In this document: piece after piece, positions 17,091 to 26,600 of the stretch | Numbering within the stretch: the first letter of the stretch is position 1 | How the letters are laid out: every line of letters starts with the position of its first letter | Assembly (NCBI GenBank): GCA_965228165.1 | Contig: CBDDHB010000001.1 | Span: 1 to 62,053 of the forward strand | DNA from: Oleispirillum sp965228165 | GTDB taxonomy: Bacteria; Pseudomonadota; Alphaproteobacteria; Rhodospirillales; Rhodospirillaceae | DNA length: 62,053 nt | Direction of reading: 5' to 3' | The notes under the pieces: model-generated | What the model was told of the DNA's origin: nothing | The model's database searches: none | The model's input: only the letters and a program-made list of their open reading frames with translations | Program-made: the position numbers and the translations under genes

Positions 17091-17113
17091 GGAGGCGAGG
17101 GGCTTTCCATGGG

Positions 17114-18366
17114 TTATGAGGATCGGCTGCCGTGGCCGCCGCGACCATCGTTTCGTCGCAGGATCAGGGAGGTGTTGATCCCGCCGAAGGCGAAGTTGTT
17201 GGTCATCAGGTATTCGATTTCCAGTTGCCGTTGGTTTCCCATCACGTAGTCGAGGTCGCCGCAGCGTTCGTCGATGTTGACCAGGTTGGCGGTTGGGAAG
17301 AAGCGGCCTTCGCGCATCATCTCGATGCCGAGCCAGGCCTCGATGGTGGCGCAGGCGCCGAGGGAATGGCCGAAATGGCCTTTCAGCGAGTGGATCGGCA
17401 TGCGCGGGCCGAACAGCCTGGAGGTCGCCGTGGTTTCGGCGATATCGCCGCCCTCGGTGGCGGTGCCGTGGCCGTTGACGAAGCCGATCGCCTCGGCGGG
17501 CAGGGCGGCGTCTTCCAGGGCCAGACGCATGGCGATTTCCATGGTTTCGGCCTGGGGCTGGGTGACGTGGTTGCCGTCGGAATTGGTGCCGAACCCCACC
17601 ACTTCCGCATGGATCGTCGCCCCCCGAGCGACGGCGCGGTCGTAGTCCTCGAGGATGAAGCTGGCGGCTCCCTCGCCGATCACCAGGCCGTCGCGGTCGC
17701 GGTCGTAGGGGCGGGGGTCAGGTGGGCCGCGTCGTTCCGGGTCGAGGTGGCGTAGAGAGTGTCGAAAACCGCCACCTCGGTGATGTCCAGTTCGTCGCCG
17801 CCCCCGGCCACCATGACGTCCGCCTTGCCGTGGCGGATCGCCTCGGCGGCATAGCCGATCGCCTGGCTGCCCGAGGTGCAGGCGCTCGACGTGGTGATGA
17901 TGCGCCCGGTGATGCCGAAGAACAGACCGATGTTGACCGCCGCGGTATGGCTCATCATCTGGATGTAGCTGGTGGCGTTGAGGGTTTTCGACGCGCCATG
18001 GTTCATCAGTTCGGCGAACGACAGCACCGGGGCGGGGCTGCCGAAGGACGAGCCGTAGGCGACCCCGGTGCGCCCGGAACGGATCACCGGATCGTCGGCG
18101 AGGCCGGCGTCGGCCAGCGCCGCCTCGGTGGCGAAGACCGCCATTTTGGCGACCGGGCCCATGGTCCGGGTCTTTTTGCGCGGCCAGCGGTCGTCCACCG
18201 AGAATTCCGGCAGGGGGGCCGCCAGACGGGTGTTGATCCCCTCGAAGCGTTCCCAATCCATGCGCCGGATCGCGGTTTCGCCCCGTTTCAGCCGTTCCCG
18301 GATGGTCGGCCAGTCGTTTCCCAGGGCGGTCACGCCGCCCATGCCGGTTACCGCGACGCGACGCAT
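17114..18366 (-). pseudogene. apeR: Aryl polyene beta-ketoacyl-ACP synthase ApeR, frameshifted
   Basis: A FabF-type ketosynthase, last gene of the APE operon. The ATG at 18366 touches the FabG-type stop. The active-site Cys lies in TTSSACTSGSQAIGYA, and the two His residues in NGHGTATEGG and KGHFGHSLGA, so the Cys-His-His triad is complete across the two frames. The frame breaks at a run of five G (17713-17717, plus strand); six would restore it. Ketosynthases of this cluster extend the aryl starter with malonyl units. If the break is real, ApeO would be the only catalytic ketosynthase left. Confidence 0.85.
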
Positions 18367-19091
18367 CAGGCCAGCCCTCCGTTCACCGAAATCACCTGTC
18401 GGGTGACGTAGGCGGCATCCTCGGAACACAGGAAAGCGACCGCGCCCGCGACGTCCTCGGGGCGGCCCAGCCGCCGCATCGGCACCATCTTGACCACCTC
18501 GTCCAGCGGCAGGTCGGCGATCATCCGGGTTTCGATGATCCCGGGGGCGACGCAGTTGACGGTGATCGCCCGCTTCGCGAGTTCCAGCGCCAGCGCCTTG
18601 GTGGCGCCGATGATTCCCGCCTTGGCGGCGGAGTAGTTGACCTGCCCCCGGTTGCCGATCAGGCCGGAAACCGACGACAGGGTGACGATGCGCCCGCCCT
18701 TGCGGGCGGAGACCATCGGCATCACCGTCGGGCGCAGCACGTTGTAGAAGCCGTCCAGGTTGGTGGAGAGCACGCCGTCCCAGTCCGCGTCCTCCATCGC
18801 CGGGAAGGTGGCGTCGCGGGAAATTCCGGCGTTCAGCACCACCCCCCAGAAGGGACCGTTCTCCGCCATTTCCCCTTCCAGCGCGGTTCGGGCGGCGGCG
18901 CGGTCGGAAATGTCGAAGCCCAAAAGGAACGCCTCGCCCCCGGCGGCGGCGATGTCCCGGGCGGTTTCCTCGGCTCCGGCGCGGTCGGTGTGATAGTGCA
19001 CGCCGACGGCGAAACCGTCCCGTCCCAGGCGTTGCGCCACGGCGCGCCCGATTCCCTTGCTGGCTCCGGTGACAAGTACCCGTTTTTTCAT
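18366..19091 (-). CDS. apeQ: 3-oxoacyl-ACP reductase ApeQ (FabG-type SDR)
   Basis: This 241-residue short-chain dehydrogenase has the NADPH motif TGASKGIG near the N-terminus, the VLNAG equivalent of the NNAG motif, and a catalytic Ser (TLSSVSGL) with YSAAK (VNYSAAKAG). It reduces the beta-keto group in each elongation round of the polyene chain. The product ends GAVAFLCSEDAAYVTRQVIS then VNGG, as FabG proteins do. It touches ApeR downstream and overlaps ApeP upstream by 4 bp. Confidence 0.92.
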   Translation of the reverse strand: MKKRVLVTGASKGIGRAVAQRLGRDGFAVGVHYHTDRAGAEETARDIAAAGGEAFLLGFDISDRAAARTALEGEMAENGPFWGVVLNAGISRDATFPAMEDADWDGVLSTNLDGFYNVLRPTVMPMVSARKGGRIVTLSSVSGLIGNRGQVNYSAAKAGIIGATKALALELAKRAITVNCVAPGIIETRMIADLPLDEVVKMVPMRRLGRPEDVAGAVAFLCSEDAAYVTRQVISVNGGLA

Positions 19092-19555
19092 GCTTTCCCC
19101 CTCATCGCGGCCAGCGCGGCCTCGGTGTTCTCAGGCTGGTGGAGATTCAACCGCGCCGTGGCGACGGTTTTGCCGTCGCGGTCGATGCGGCAGTCGTAGA
19201 CGCCCATGCCGTCCTCCAGCAACACCACCGTGGCCGCGATGCGCAGGACATCGCCGACGCGGAACCATTCGGCGGCGCACCGGAAGTCGCGGCTGCCGAG
19301 AAGGAACCCGAGTTTGACCGGTTTTCCCTCCGCCAGGGCCATGGCTCCCACATGGGCGCCGCAAGTCTGCGCCATCAGTTCGATGCCGATGTGGGCGGCG
19401 ACGCCTTCGGCGGTCAGCAGGGGGTGGTCGGGGCGAATCTCCGCAATCGCCACGACCGCGTCCGGCGAATAGGCCTCGGCGCGGTCGATAAGGCGCATCG
19501 GCGCCGCGTGCGGCAACAGGTCGGAGATCGGCCAGGGGCAGGGGCTCAAGCTCAT
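19088..19555 (-). CDS. apeP: APE dehydratase ApeP (hotdog fold)
   Basis: About 155 residues with the FabA/FabZ-like hotdog pattern: LLPHAAPMRLIDRAEAY at the start and GVAAHIGIELMAQTCGAHVG in the central helix. The ATG at 19555 overlaps the ApeO stop (ATGA); an ATG at 19564 is also in frame. In APE systems two dehydratase subunits, ApeI and ApeP, together remove water from the 3-hydroxyacyl-ACP. ApeP has the diverged active site expected of such a partner. The role is by position and family. Confidence 0.82.
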   Translation of the reverse strand: MSLSPCPWPISDLLPHAAPMRLIDRAEAYSPDAVVAIAEIRPDHPLLTAEGVAAHIGIELMAQTCGAHVGAMALAEGKPVKLGFLLGSRDFRCAAEWFRVGDVLRIAATVVLLEDGMGVYDCRIDRDGKTVATARLNLHQPENTEAALAAMRGKA

Positions 19556-20754
19556 GTCGTCCATCCGCGTCCGAGAATCAGCGAGCAGTTGCTGCCGCCG
19601 AAGGCGAACGAATTGCTGAGGCAAGCGATGCGTCCGGCGTCGGGCAGTGTGTCGCCGGGGGTGGCGAAGGTCAGGGCTGGCAACTCGGGATCGGCTTCCC
19701 CGTCCCACAGGTGCGGGGGGATAAGTTCCTTGGGGTTCCACCGCCGCGACAGGGTCAGCCAGAGAATCGCCGCTTCGACCGCGCCCGCGGCGCCCAGGGT
19801 ATGTCCGGTCATCGCCTTGGTCGAGCCGCAGGCCACCGCTTCGCCGAAGACGGCATGGGTGGCGCGGCTTTCCATGGCGTCGTTCAGGGGGGTCGCGGTG
19901 CCGTGCAGGTTGAGGTAGGAGATCTCGTCCGGGTTCAGGCCCGCGTCGGCGAGGGCCGCTTCCATGGCCGCTCGCGCGCCCGCGCCGCTGGGGTCCGGGG
20001 CGCTGACATGGTGCGCGTCGGAGCCTTCGCCGATTCCCAGCAGCGCGATCTCCGCCTCGTCCCGCGTCAACAGGAAGAGGGCGCCGCCCTCGCCGACGGT
20101 GATGCCGTCGCGGTTGCGGCTGAACGGGTTGCAGGGGGCGGGGGAGACCGCTTCCAGCGACGAGAAACCGGCGACGGTCATCCGGCACAGGGTGTCGGCG
20201 CCGCCGACGACGGCGGCATCCGCCAGCCCCAGGCGGATCAGGCGGCGCGCCGAGGCGAAGGCCTTGGCGCCGGAGGAACACGCGGTGGCGATCACATAGG
20301 CCGGGCCGACAAGGCCGAGGCGGCGCGCGACGAAGGCGGCGGCGTTGCCGGTTTCCTGCTGGCGATAGTCGTAGCCTTCCGGCCAGCGATCCTCGCGCAG
20401 GTATCGGTCCACGGCGCGCTCTCCCTCGGCGATGCCGGCGGTGCTGGTGCCCAGAACCACCGCGACGCGATGCGGCCCATGGGCGCGGATCGCCGCCCGA
20501 ACCGGGGCCTCGATCTCCGCCAGCAGCGCCGCCAGCAGGCGGTTGTTGCGGCAGTCGAGTTCGGGACAGTCCGCCAGCGGATCGGGGAAATCGTCGGCAC
20601 AGGCGCCCAGGAACACCCTTCGTCCGGGCAGAACGTCGTCGCGGGGAACCAGGCCGTGGCGAGAGCCCCGGAACAGCGCGGCGACGGTGGTGGCCTTGCC
20701 GGAGCCGAGGCAGGTGGCGATCGCCATGGCGGGCAGGAACAGGGGGGCGGTCAT
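19552..20754 (-). CDS. apeO: APE beta-ketoacyl-ACP synthase ApeO
   Basis: A 400-residue ketosynthase in one intact frame. The catalytic Cys is in VIATACSSGAKAF, the His residues in LNLHGTATPLND and KAMTGHTLGAAGA, and the end is SNSFAFGGSNCSLILGRG. It is the second full ketosynthase of the cluster. ATGA overlaps join it to ApeN upstream and ApeP downstream. Confidence 0.9.
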   Translation of the reverse strand: MTAPLFLPAMAIATCLGSGKATTVAALFRGSRHGLVPRDDVLPGRRVFLGACADDFPDPLADCPELDCRNNRLLAALLAEIEAPVRAAIRAHGPHRVAVVLGTSTAGIAEGERAVDRYLREDRWPEGYDYRQQETGNAAAFVARRLGLVGPAYVIATACSSGAKAFASARRLIRLGLADAAVVGGADTLCRMTVAGFSSLEAVSPAPCNPFSRNRDGITVGEGGALFLLTRDEAEIALLGIGEGSDAHHVSAPDPSGAGARAAMEAALADAGLNPDEISYLNLHGTATPLNDAMESRATHAVFGEAVACGSTKAMTGHTLGAAGAVEAAILWLTLSRRWNPKELIPPHLWDGEADPELPALTFATPGDTLPDAGRIACLSNSFAFGGSNCSLILGRGWTT

Positions 20755-21323
20755 GGCGTCGCCTCGACGGAACGGATGTCCAGGTCGTAGCTCCAGGCCA
20801 GGTTGTCCAGGCGGGCCCGTCCCGACCAGCCGTTGCCTTCGCGGACGATGCGGACGATTTCCGCGTCGCCGCTTCGGATGAAGCGAACCCCTTCGGCGTC
20901 GTCGAGGGTCGCCCCCTTCAGGCGCGGGCGAAGCGCGGCTTCCGGCCAATAGATCAGCAGGATGTCGGCGAGGATGTTCTCCGGACGCAGGTCGGGCGGC
21001 AGCCCGTCGGCGCGGTCGGCGACGACGGGGCCATCGCCGTTCCGGCGCAGGGTCAAGAGGCGTCGGCCCATGGCGTCGCTGCCCACCAGGACGAGGGAGT
21101 CGCCGTTGACCGCGATGCGCGCCTCGAAGGCGATCAGGTTGTCCCGATGGCGCGCGGCGACCCACTGCATGGCCTCCACGTTCCGTCCCAGGGTCGCGGG
21201 GGAGGGAAGGCTGAGGGAGACGCCGGGGGCGAGCGCGACGTCGCCGTCGGATGGGGGCGGCGCGGCGGGGGCGGCGCAGCCGCTCGACAGGGCGAGGATC
21301 GCGGCGACGAGGACGAATTTCAT
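20751..21323 (-). CDS. apeN: APE cluster lipoprotein ApeN (DUF3261)
   Basis: A 190-residue protein that starts MKFVLVAAILALSSGCAAPA; the lipobox LSSGC marks a lipoprotein. The rest is beta-rich with no catalytic motif (LLTLRRNGDGP, LPPDLRPENILADILL, IYWPEAALRP), matching DUF3261 proteins that sit between the exporter and a ketosynthase in APE clusters. It is presumed to help place the finished polyene in the outer membrane. Confidence 0.78.
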   Translation of the reverse strand: MKFVLVAAILALSSGCAAPAAPPPSDGDVALAPGVSLSLPSPATLGRNVEAMQWVAARHRDNLIAFEARIAVNGDSLVLVGSDAMGRRLLTLRRNGDGPVVADRADGLPPDLRPENILADILLIYWPEAALRPRLKGATLDDAEGVRFIRSGDAEIVRIVREGNGWSGRARLDNLAWSYDLDIRSVEATP

Positions 21324-23598
21324 GAGCGGACCCCCCGAGTCGGCTGTGCCCGTCCGGCCAGCGGAGCGAACAGGATGGACAGGCTCAGTCCGGCCAGCAT
21401 GGTCAGGCCGAAGGCGTGAACCGCCGCGACCCGGCTGAACGCCAGCAGTCCGAACGACAGCATGGTGGTCAGGGTGGCCAGCCAGTTGGCGACCATGGTG
21501 ATCGGGTCCCGGCTCTCTCCGGCCTCGGCGCAGAACACCGCGTAATCGACGCCGACCGAAAGGACGAGGATCAGCGCCATCGCCGAGAAGAAACTGAACG
21601 GCGCGCCGAACGCGGCCAGCAGCAAGGGGGCGGCAAGGATCGACAGCAGGGGCGGGGCAAGGACGAAAAGGCCGCCGCGCAGGCCGTAACGCCAGCAGAG
21701 AAGCGGCGCGATCGCCGCCGCCGAAGCCAGCAGGACCCAGACCGCGCGATGGCGGTAGCGTTCCAGCAGCGCCCCGATGTCGGCGGTGGGATCGACGAAA
21801 CGGACGCCGTCCAGACCGGCCGTCGCCTCGGCTAGGCGGGGAAGGTCGGTGGGATTGTCCAGGGTCGCCACGTGCAGGCCCCGGTCCAGGACAAGGCCGG
21901 ACAGCAGGGGAAGGGCGCCGGTCTCGACAAGGTCGGCAAGCCGCGCGGGGGGTGCGGCGGACGGGATGACGGCATCCGGCGGCAGGCCGATGGCGCGGGC
22001 GTGGTCCGGCAGATGGGGGGCGATCAGCCGTTCTTGCGCCAGCCGGGCGTTGTCGGCGCGCCGCGCCAGGGAGGGCAGGAAGCGCGCGGGGGCGCTCCAC
22101 CCCGAGAGGGCGCCCTGGGATTGGAGACTCTCCAGGCGTTGCCCCAGGGTCTCTTGCCGTTGCAACGCGGTTTCCTCGTCCGCCGCCTGCACCAGATAGA
22201 ACTGGGTGCCGACGGCGAAGCCGATCAGGTCCTGGATTCGGGCCTGTTCCTGGCGCAGCGCCGGGTCCAGCGCCTGTTGATGGCGCACGTCGTCCTGGGT
22301 GGAAAGGTGCAGACCGCCCCAGGCGGCGGCGAAGGTCAGAGCCGTCAGGACGATCCAGCGCGGACGGTCCCAGAGGCCCCAGAGTCTTCCGGCGGCGCGG
22401 TGCAAGACCGTCGGCAACCGCCGCGACGGCGAACCGTCCAGGATGGGAAACCACAGCGACACCGTGGCGAAGGAGGCGAGCAGGCCGACGGTGGAAAAAG
22501 GGCGACCTGATGCAACCCCGGCAGGGGGGCCGCGCCGATCGCGGCATAGCCCAGAAGCGAGGTGACGAGACCCAGGATCAGTCCGGGCCGGATGCGGTTC
22601 AGGCGTTCGTCGGGCGTGCCGCGCGGGGCGAAGGCCTGGGCGAAATAGTGCAGGCTGTAATCGACGGAAAAGCCGATCAGGCTGGCGCCGAAGGTCAGCG
22701 CGATGACGTGCAGGCGGTCGAAGACCAGCAGCGAGGCCGACGTCGCGCAGGCGAGGCCGATGGCGAGGGCGCTCAGCAGCAGAGGGGTGGCGGCGCGGAA
22801 GGCCAGCAGGATCAGCGCCAGGATTCCGAGAAGGGAGCAAAGACCGATCCGCGAGGTTTCGCCGATCGCCTGGCGCGCCCCGGCGTGGGCGTAGAACACC
22901 GCCCCCAGGCGCAGGGTTCGGGTGGAGGCGGGGAAGGCGGCGGTCAGGCGGTCCCAGGCGGCGACGAAGCGGTCCTGGTCGGCCAGGGAAAAGGCGTTTC
23001 CGGAAAGCTTGCCGCCGATCAGCGCCCAGGTGATTCCGTCCTCGGTGACGCAGGGCCAGCCGTCCACCAGGGCGAAGCGGCTGGCGGGGAGCGGCAGATC
23101 GGCCATGAACGACGGCAGCAGGAGAAAGGGGTCGGCCCGCAGGAGATCGGCGTTGACCGCGCCGCCGATGCCGAAGACTTGGGAAAGCGCCCGCTTCGCC
23201 AGCGCCTCCGTCCGATTCGCCGCCAGGGCCTCGCGGTCCGCCGTCGAAAGCAGTCCGGCGCGGTGGGCGAAATAGAACCGGCCGAGACGCCGCATCGCCT
23301 CCGTCTCCGGAAGGTCGCTCTCCGCCGACAGCACGTCGGCCTCCACCAGCCCCTGGCGCAGCCGCGCCGCCTCCCGCCGCGCCCGGTCGGGGTCGGCGTC
23401 GCCGACCAGCGCCACGACGCGGCGGGAAATCTGTTCGGCCACCCGGGTCTTGGCGTCCGCCAGGACCGGATCGCGGTCCTCGGCGGGAAGCAGCGCCATC
23501 AGGTCGCTTTGCAGCGGCAATCCCCGCGCCAGCGTCGTCGCGACGTGCGCGGCGGCGGCGGCGAGTCCCAGCCAGAGCAGCGCCAGGAGCTTCCTCAT
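21320..23598 (-). pseudogene. apeM: APE MMPL-family exporter ApeM, frameshifted
   Basis: Together the frames encode about 760 residues of an RND/MMPL exporter: an N-terminal helix, a large periplasmic domain, a helix bundle (LTFGASLIGFSVDYSLHYFA), a second periplasmic domain and a second bundle (LILVLSVGVDYAVFCAE). The two GxSVDY/GVDY helices are typical of MMPL lipid exporters. The frame breaks at a run of five A (22495-22499, plus strand) after GLHQVALF; six would continue into STVGLLASFATVSLWF. It should move the polyene lipid across the inner membrane with ApeL and ApeN. Confidence 0.85.
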
Positions 23599-24185
23599 CG
23601 GGCGGCCGCCCGGAAGAGCGCGGCCTCTTCGTCGGAAAGGGGCGCGCGCGAGACGGCCTGATCGCTGAAGGTCAGAAGGTCGCGGTCGTCGCCGGGCTTG
23701 GCGACCTCGACCCGTTCGACCAGCCTGCCGACGCGGGCGGTGATTTTTTCGGGGGTTCCGGCGGCGCCGGGGACGCGCGGCGTCAGGGTGACGGTTCCGC
23801 CGTCGCGCGCGACGACGAAACTCCGTTCCAGGGCCTGCCAGTTTCCGGCGATCGCGCCGCTCATCATCTCGTGGAGTTGCGCCAGGAACGGCACCTTGGC
23901 GGCGGAGATGCGCAGGGTCTCCTGGCCGTCGATGCTCTGCACCACGCCCGAGGGGGTGATCACGGTGGCGATCGGGAACGGCGTTTCGCCGCGCCAGATC
24001 AGGCCCCTGCCGGGCGCCAGCAGGAACGAGCCCGCGGATCGCGCGGGGCGGTCGAACCCGGCCAGGAAGCGTTCCTGGACGAAGCGGCCGCGCAGCACCT
24101 CGTCCGGGGCGAGGACGAGAGGATCGGCGACGGCGGACGCGGCAAGGCAGAGCAGCATGGCCAGGGCGAGGAAGACCGTCCGCAT
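23595..24185 (-). CDS. apeL: LolA-like outer-membrane lipoprotein carrier ApeL
   Basis: A 196-residue periplasmic protein with a signal peptide (MRTVFLALAMLLCLAASAVA). It has LolA-like features: LRGRFVQERFLAGFDRPARS near the start and GLIWRGETPFPIATVITPSG. LolA family members shield hydrophobic cargo between membranes; in this cluster the cargo is probably the polyene lipid. The ATG follows the ApeK TAG stop directly. It overlaps the exporter start by 4 bp. Confidence 0.82.
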   Translation of the reverse strand: MRTVFLALAMLLCLAASAVADPLVLAPDEVLRGRFVQERFLAGFDRPARSAGSFLLAPGRGLIWRGETPFPIATVITPSGVVQSIDGQETLRISAAKVPFLAQLHEMMSGAIAGNWQALERSFVVARDGGTVTLTPRVPGAAGTPEKITARVGRLVERVEVAKPGDDRDLLTFSDQAVSRAPLSDEEAALFRAAAR

Positions 24186-24593
24186 CTAGAGCAGCCTCTC
24201 GACGCGTTCGATCAGGACGGGCGGCGATTCCAGGCAAAGCTCGCCGGTTTCCGCCAGCACCGCCACCTGGGTGGTCTGCGCCTTGGTCAGGACCTCGCCG
24301 CTCGCCGCGTCGTGCAGGTGGTAATCGACGCGCAGGCGGTTTTCGTATTCCGTCAGGGAGGCGACGATGCGCAGGGTTTGTCCCAGTCGGGCGGGGCGAA
24401 CGTACTTCAGGCGCATGTCGACGATCGGCCAGATGTAGCCGGATTCCGCCATTTCCGCATAGTTGTAGCCGATGCGGTTGAGCAGGGCGCCGCGCCCGAG
24501 TTCGAGGAACCGGGCGTAGTTGCCGTGCCAGACGACGTGCATCGGGTCCAGGTCGTAGAACTGGACCTCGGCGGTGGCCTCGGCCGAGATCAT
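24186..24593 (-). CDS. apeK: Acyl-ACP/CoA thioesterase ApeK (4HBT type)
   Basis: A 135-residue hotdog thioesterase with the 4-hydroxybenzoyl-CoA thioesterase motif YDLDPMHVVWHGNYARFLE, including the catalytic Asp. The ATG at 24593 overlaps the ApeJ stop (ATGA), which fixes the start. It probably frees acyl chains or removes stalled intermediates. It ends with TAG, showing that TAG is a normal stop here. Confidence 0.87.
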   Translation of the reverse strand: MISAEATAEVQFYDLDPMHVVWHGNYARFLELGRGALLNRIGYNYAEMAESGYIWPIVDMRLKYVRPARLGQTLRIVASLTEYENRLRVDYHLHDAASGEVLTKAQTTQVAVLAETGELCLESPPVLIERVERLL

Positions 24594-26256
24594 GATGGCG
24601 TCTCCCCCCAGAAATCGAAGAAGTTGTACCACTGCATGGGCGTCCGGCGCGCGTGGAATTCCAGGCGTTCCGCATATCGCGCGGCGTGGGCGGCGGTCGC
24701 CCCCAGGCGGTCGCCCCCAGGCGGTCGCCGCGGGGCAGGTCGATCCGTTCGGCGAAGCGCTCCAGGGACAGGGTCCATCGTTGCGGCGCGTCGCGGCGGC
24801 AGAACAACAGATAGACCGGACATTCCAGCAGCGCCGCCAGAACCCAGGGCCCCTGCGAGAAGGGGGCGGGACGCCCCAGGAAGGGAACCGAAACGACGCG
24901 ACCGCGCGAGTCCACCGGGATGCGGTCTCCGGCGATCGCCACCCATTCGCCGCGTTCGATGCGCTCCCGCAGGTCGATCGCGGTCTCGGGCCCGATCTCC
25001 GTCACCTGCATCATTCGGGCGGCGACGTCCGGACGGAATTGTCGCAGCAGACGATGAAAATTCTCGGCATGGCGGGTGTGGACCAGGACGGTCAGGCGCT
25101 GGCGCAGGCCGGGGTCCATCAGGGCGCGGGCGAGTTCGGCGTTGCCGTGGTGGCTGACCACCAGCACCGCGCCGCGCGGATCGGCGGCGGCGGCGGCGAG
25201 ACCCTCGGGGTCGGCGATGTCGAGGGCGCGGCGCGGAATTTCCCCGGTCCAGGCCGCCAGGGTGTCGAGGGCGCGGATGCCGAAATCCAGGGCATGGCGG
25301 AAACCTTCCCAGAGGGTCGGCGGACGCCCCAGGGCGGCGGCGAGGAATGCGCGCGCGGCGCGGCGCTGGCGGCTTCCGGTCAGGTGAAAATAGGCGACGA
25401 TCGGCGCCAGAACCGCCAGGCAGGCGCGGCGTCCGAGGAGCCGATGGGTCGCCGCGACGAAGCTTAGCCCCCAGGACGCGCCGCGCTCGGCAAGGTTCGC
25501 CCAATGGGCGGTTCCCACCGGCGGCGGGCGGTGGGCGAGGACGGCGGGCAGCCGCGCCAGCAGGGTCAGCACCAGCCGGGTGTGCATCCAACTGATCCGG
25601 AGGTTGTCGCGCAGCACGTCGAAGTTCGAGGTGTTGCCCGGCGGATAGGTCACCCGCACCGGCACCATCAGCGGCGGCACCCCCCTCCAGAACAGGCGCA
25701 CCATGATTTCGGTGTCGAACTCCATGCGCCGTCCCGGACGTTCCTTCGCCATCAGTTCCAGGCAGGCGTCCAGCGGATAGACGCGGAAGCCGCACATGCT
25801 GTCGGTGATGCGGAACGACAGGGTTTCGACGAAGACCCAGACGTGGGTGATCCAGCGGCCGATCTGGCGCGATCTCGGGATGCTGGCGTCATAGACCGGC
25901 GCGCCGCTGACCAGGGCCTCGGGGTGCGCCCTGGCCCGTTCGAGCAGGGTCGGCAGGGCGGAAAGGTCGTGCTGCCCGTCGGCGTCGATCTGCGCCGCGT
26001 GGGTGAATCCGGCCTTCCGGGCGATGCGGAAACCCTGCATCACCGCCGCGCCCTTGCCGCCGTTGCGCGAGCGGCGGTGGACGCTGACCCCGTGCGCCGG
26101 GTCGTGCAGGGCGGCGATTTGCCGCGCCGCCTCGGCATGGCTGCCGTCGTCGACGATGATCACGGGCAGGCCCTGGGCGCGCGCGCCTTCGACGACTCGG
26201 GGCAGAGCGCGGAAATGATCGTGGCTGGGAATCACGGCGCAGGGGGAGAATCTCAT
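24590..26256 (-). pseudogene. apeJ: APE bifunctional glycosyltransferase/acyltransferase ApeJ, broken by a 14-bp duplication
   Basis: The N-terminal half is a family 2 glycosyltransferase (VIIVDDGSH, then AQIDADGQHD). The C-terminal half is an LpxL-like lysophospholipid acyltransferase (VVSHHGNAELARAL; AIAGDRIPVDSRGRVVSVPF). Near the end, two full copies and a partial third copy of the 14-bp unit GACCGCCTGGGGGC (minus strand, about 24700-24729) shift the frame. With one copy fewer the protein reads RGDRLGATAAHAARYAERLE and ends QWYNFFDFWGETPS, 550 residues in all. Only about 30 residues beyond the break are affected. The enzyme likely attaches the polyene to its lipid or sugar anchor. Confidence 0.85.
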
Positions 26257-26600
26257 ACCGTCACCGTCAACTGGCCGGACGAGCAGGTGCGTCCCTCCCG
26301 CGCGTATTCGAACCGCAGCCGGTTCTTGTCGGGAAGATGGACGAGCGTCAGCGTCAGGCGGTCTTCGGGCAGGATGGCGGCGTTGAACTTGACCTGGAAT
26401 TGCCGTCCGGAACACAGCGGCAGGTCCAGGTATCGCCCCGCGAAATCGATCGCCCAATCCAGTTGCACCACGCCCGGCAGGATCGGTAACCCGGGAAAGT
26501 GCCCCTGGAACCAGTACAGGTCGGGCGGAATTTCCAGGTCCAACCGGGCCTCGGTCCCTTGCCGCGCGACCGCGAGAATCCGGGGAAGACGCTCAGACAT
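26253..26600 (-). CDS. apeI: APE dehydratase ApeI (FabZ-like)
   Basis: This 115-residue hotdog protein carries WFQGHFPGLPILPGVVQLDW, the catalytic His loop of FabA/FabZ dehydratases. Its start overlaps the end of ApeH by 8 bp and its stop overlaps the ApeJ start (ATGA). It should act with ApeP to dehydrate the growing polyene. Confidence 0.87.
   Translation of the reverse strand: MSERLPRILAVARQGTEARLDLEIPPDLYWFQGHFPGLPILPGVVQLDWAIDFAGRYLDLPLCSGRQFQVKFNAAILPEDRLTLTLVHLPDKNRLRFEYAREGRTCSSGQLTVTV

Noticed and set aside
22345..26457. A 1370-codon open frame on the minus strand
   Set aside because: It is parts of ApeJ, the reverse frames of ApeK and ApeL, and part of ApeM joined by chance in GC-rich DNA; the real genes lie in it in different frames with ATGA overlaps.
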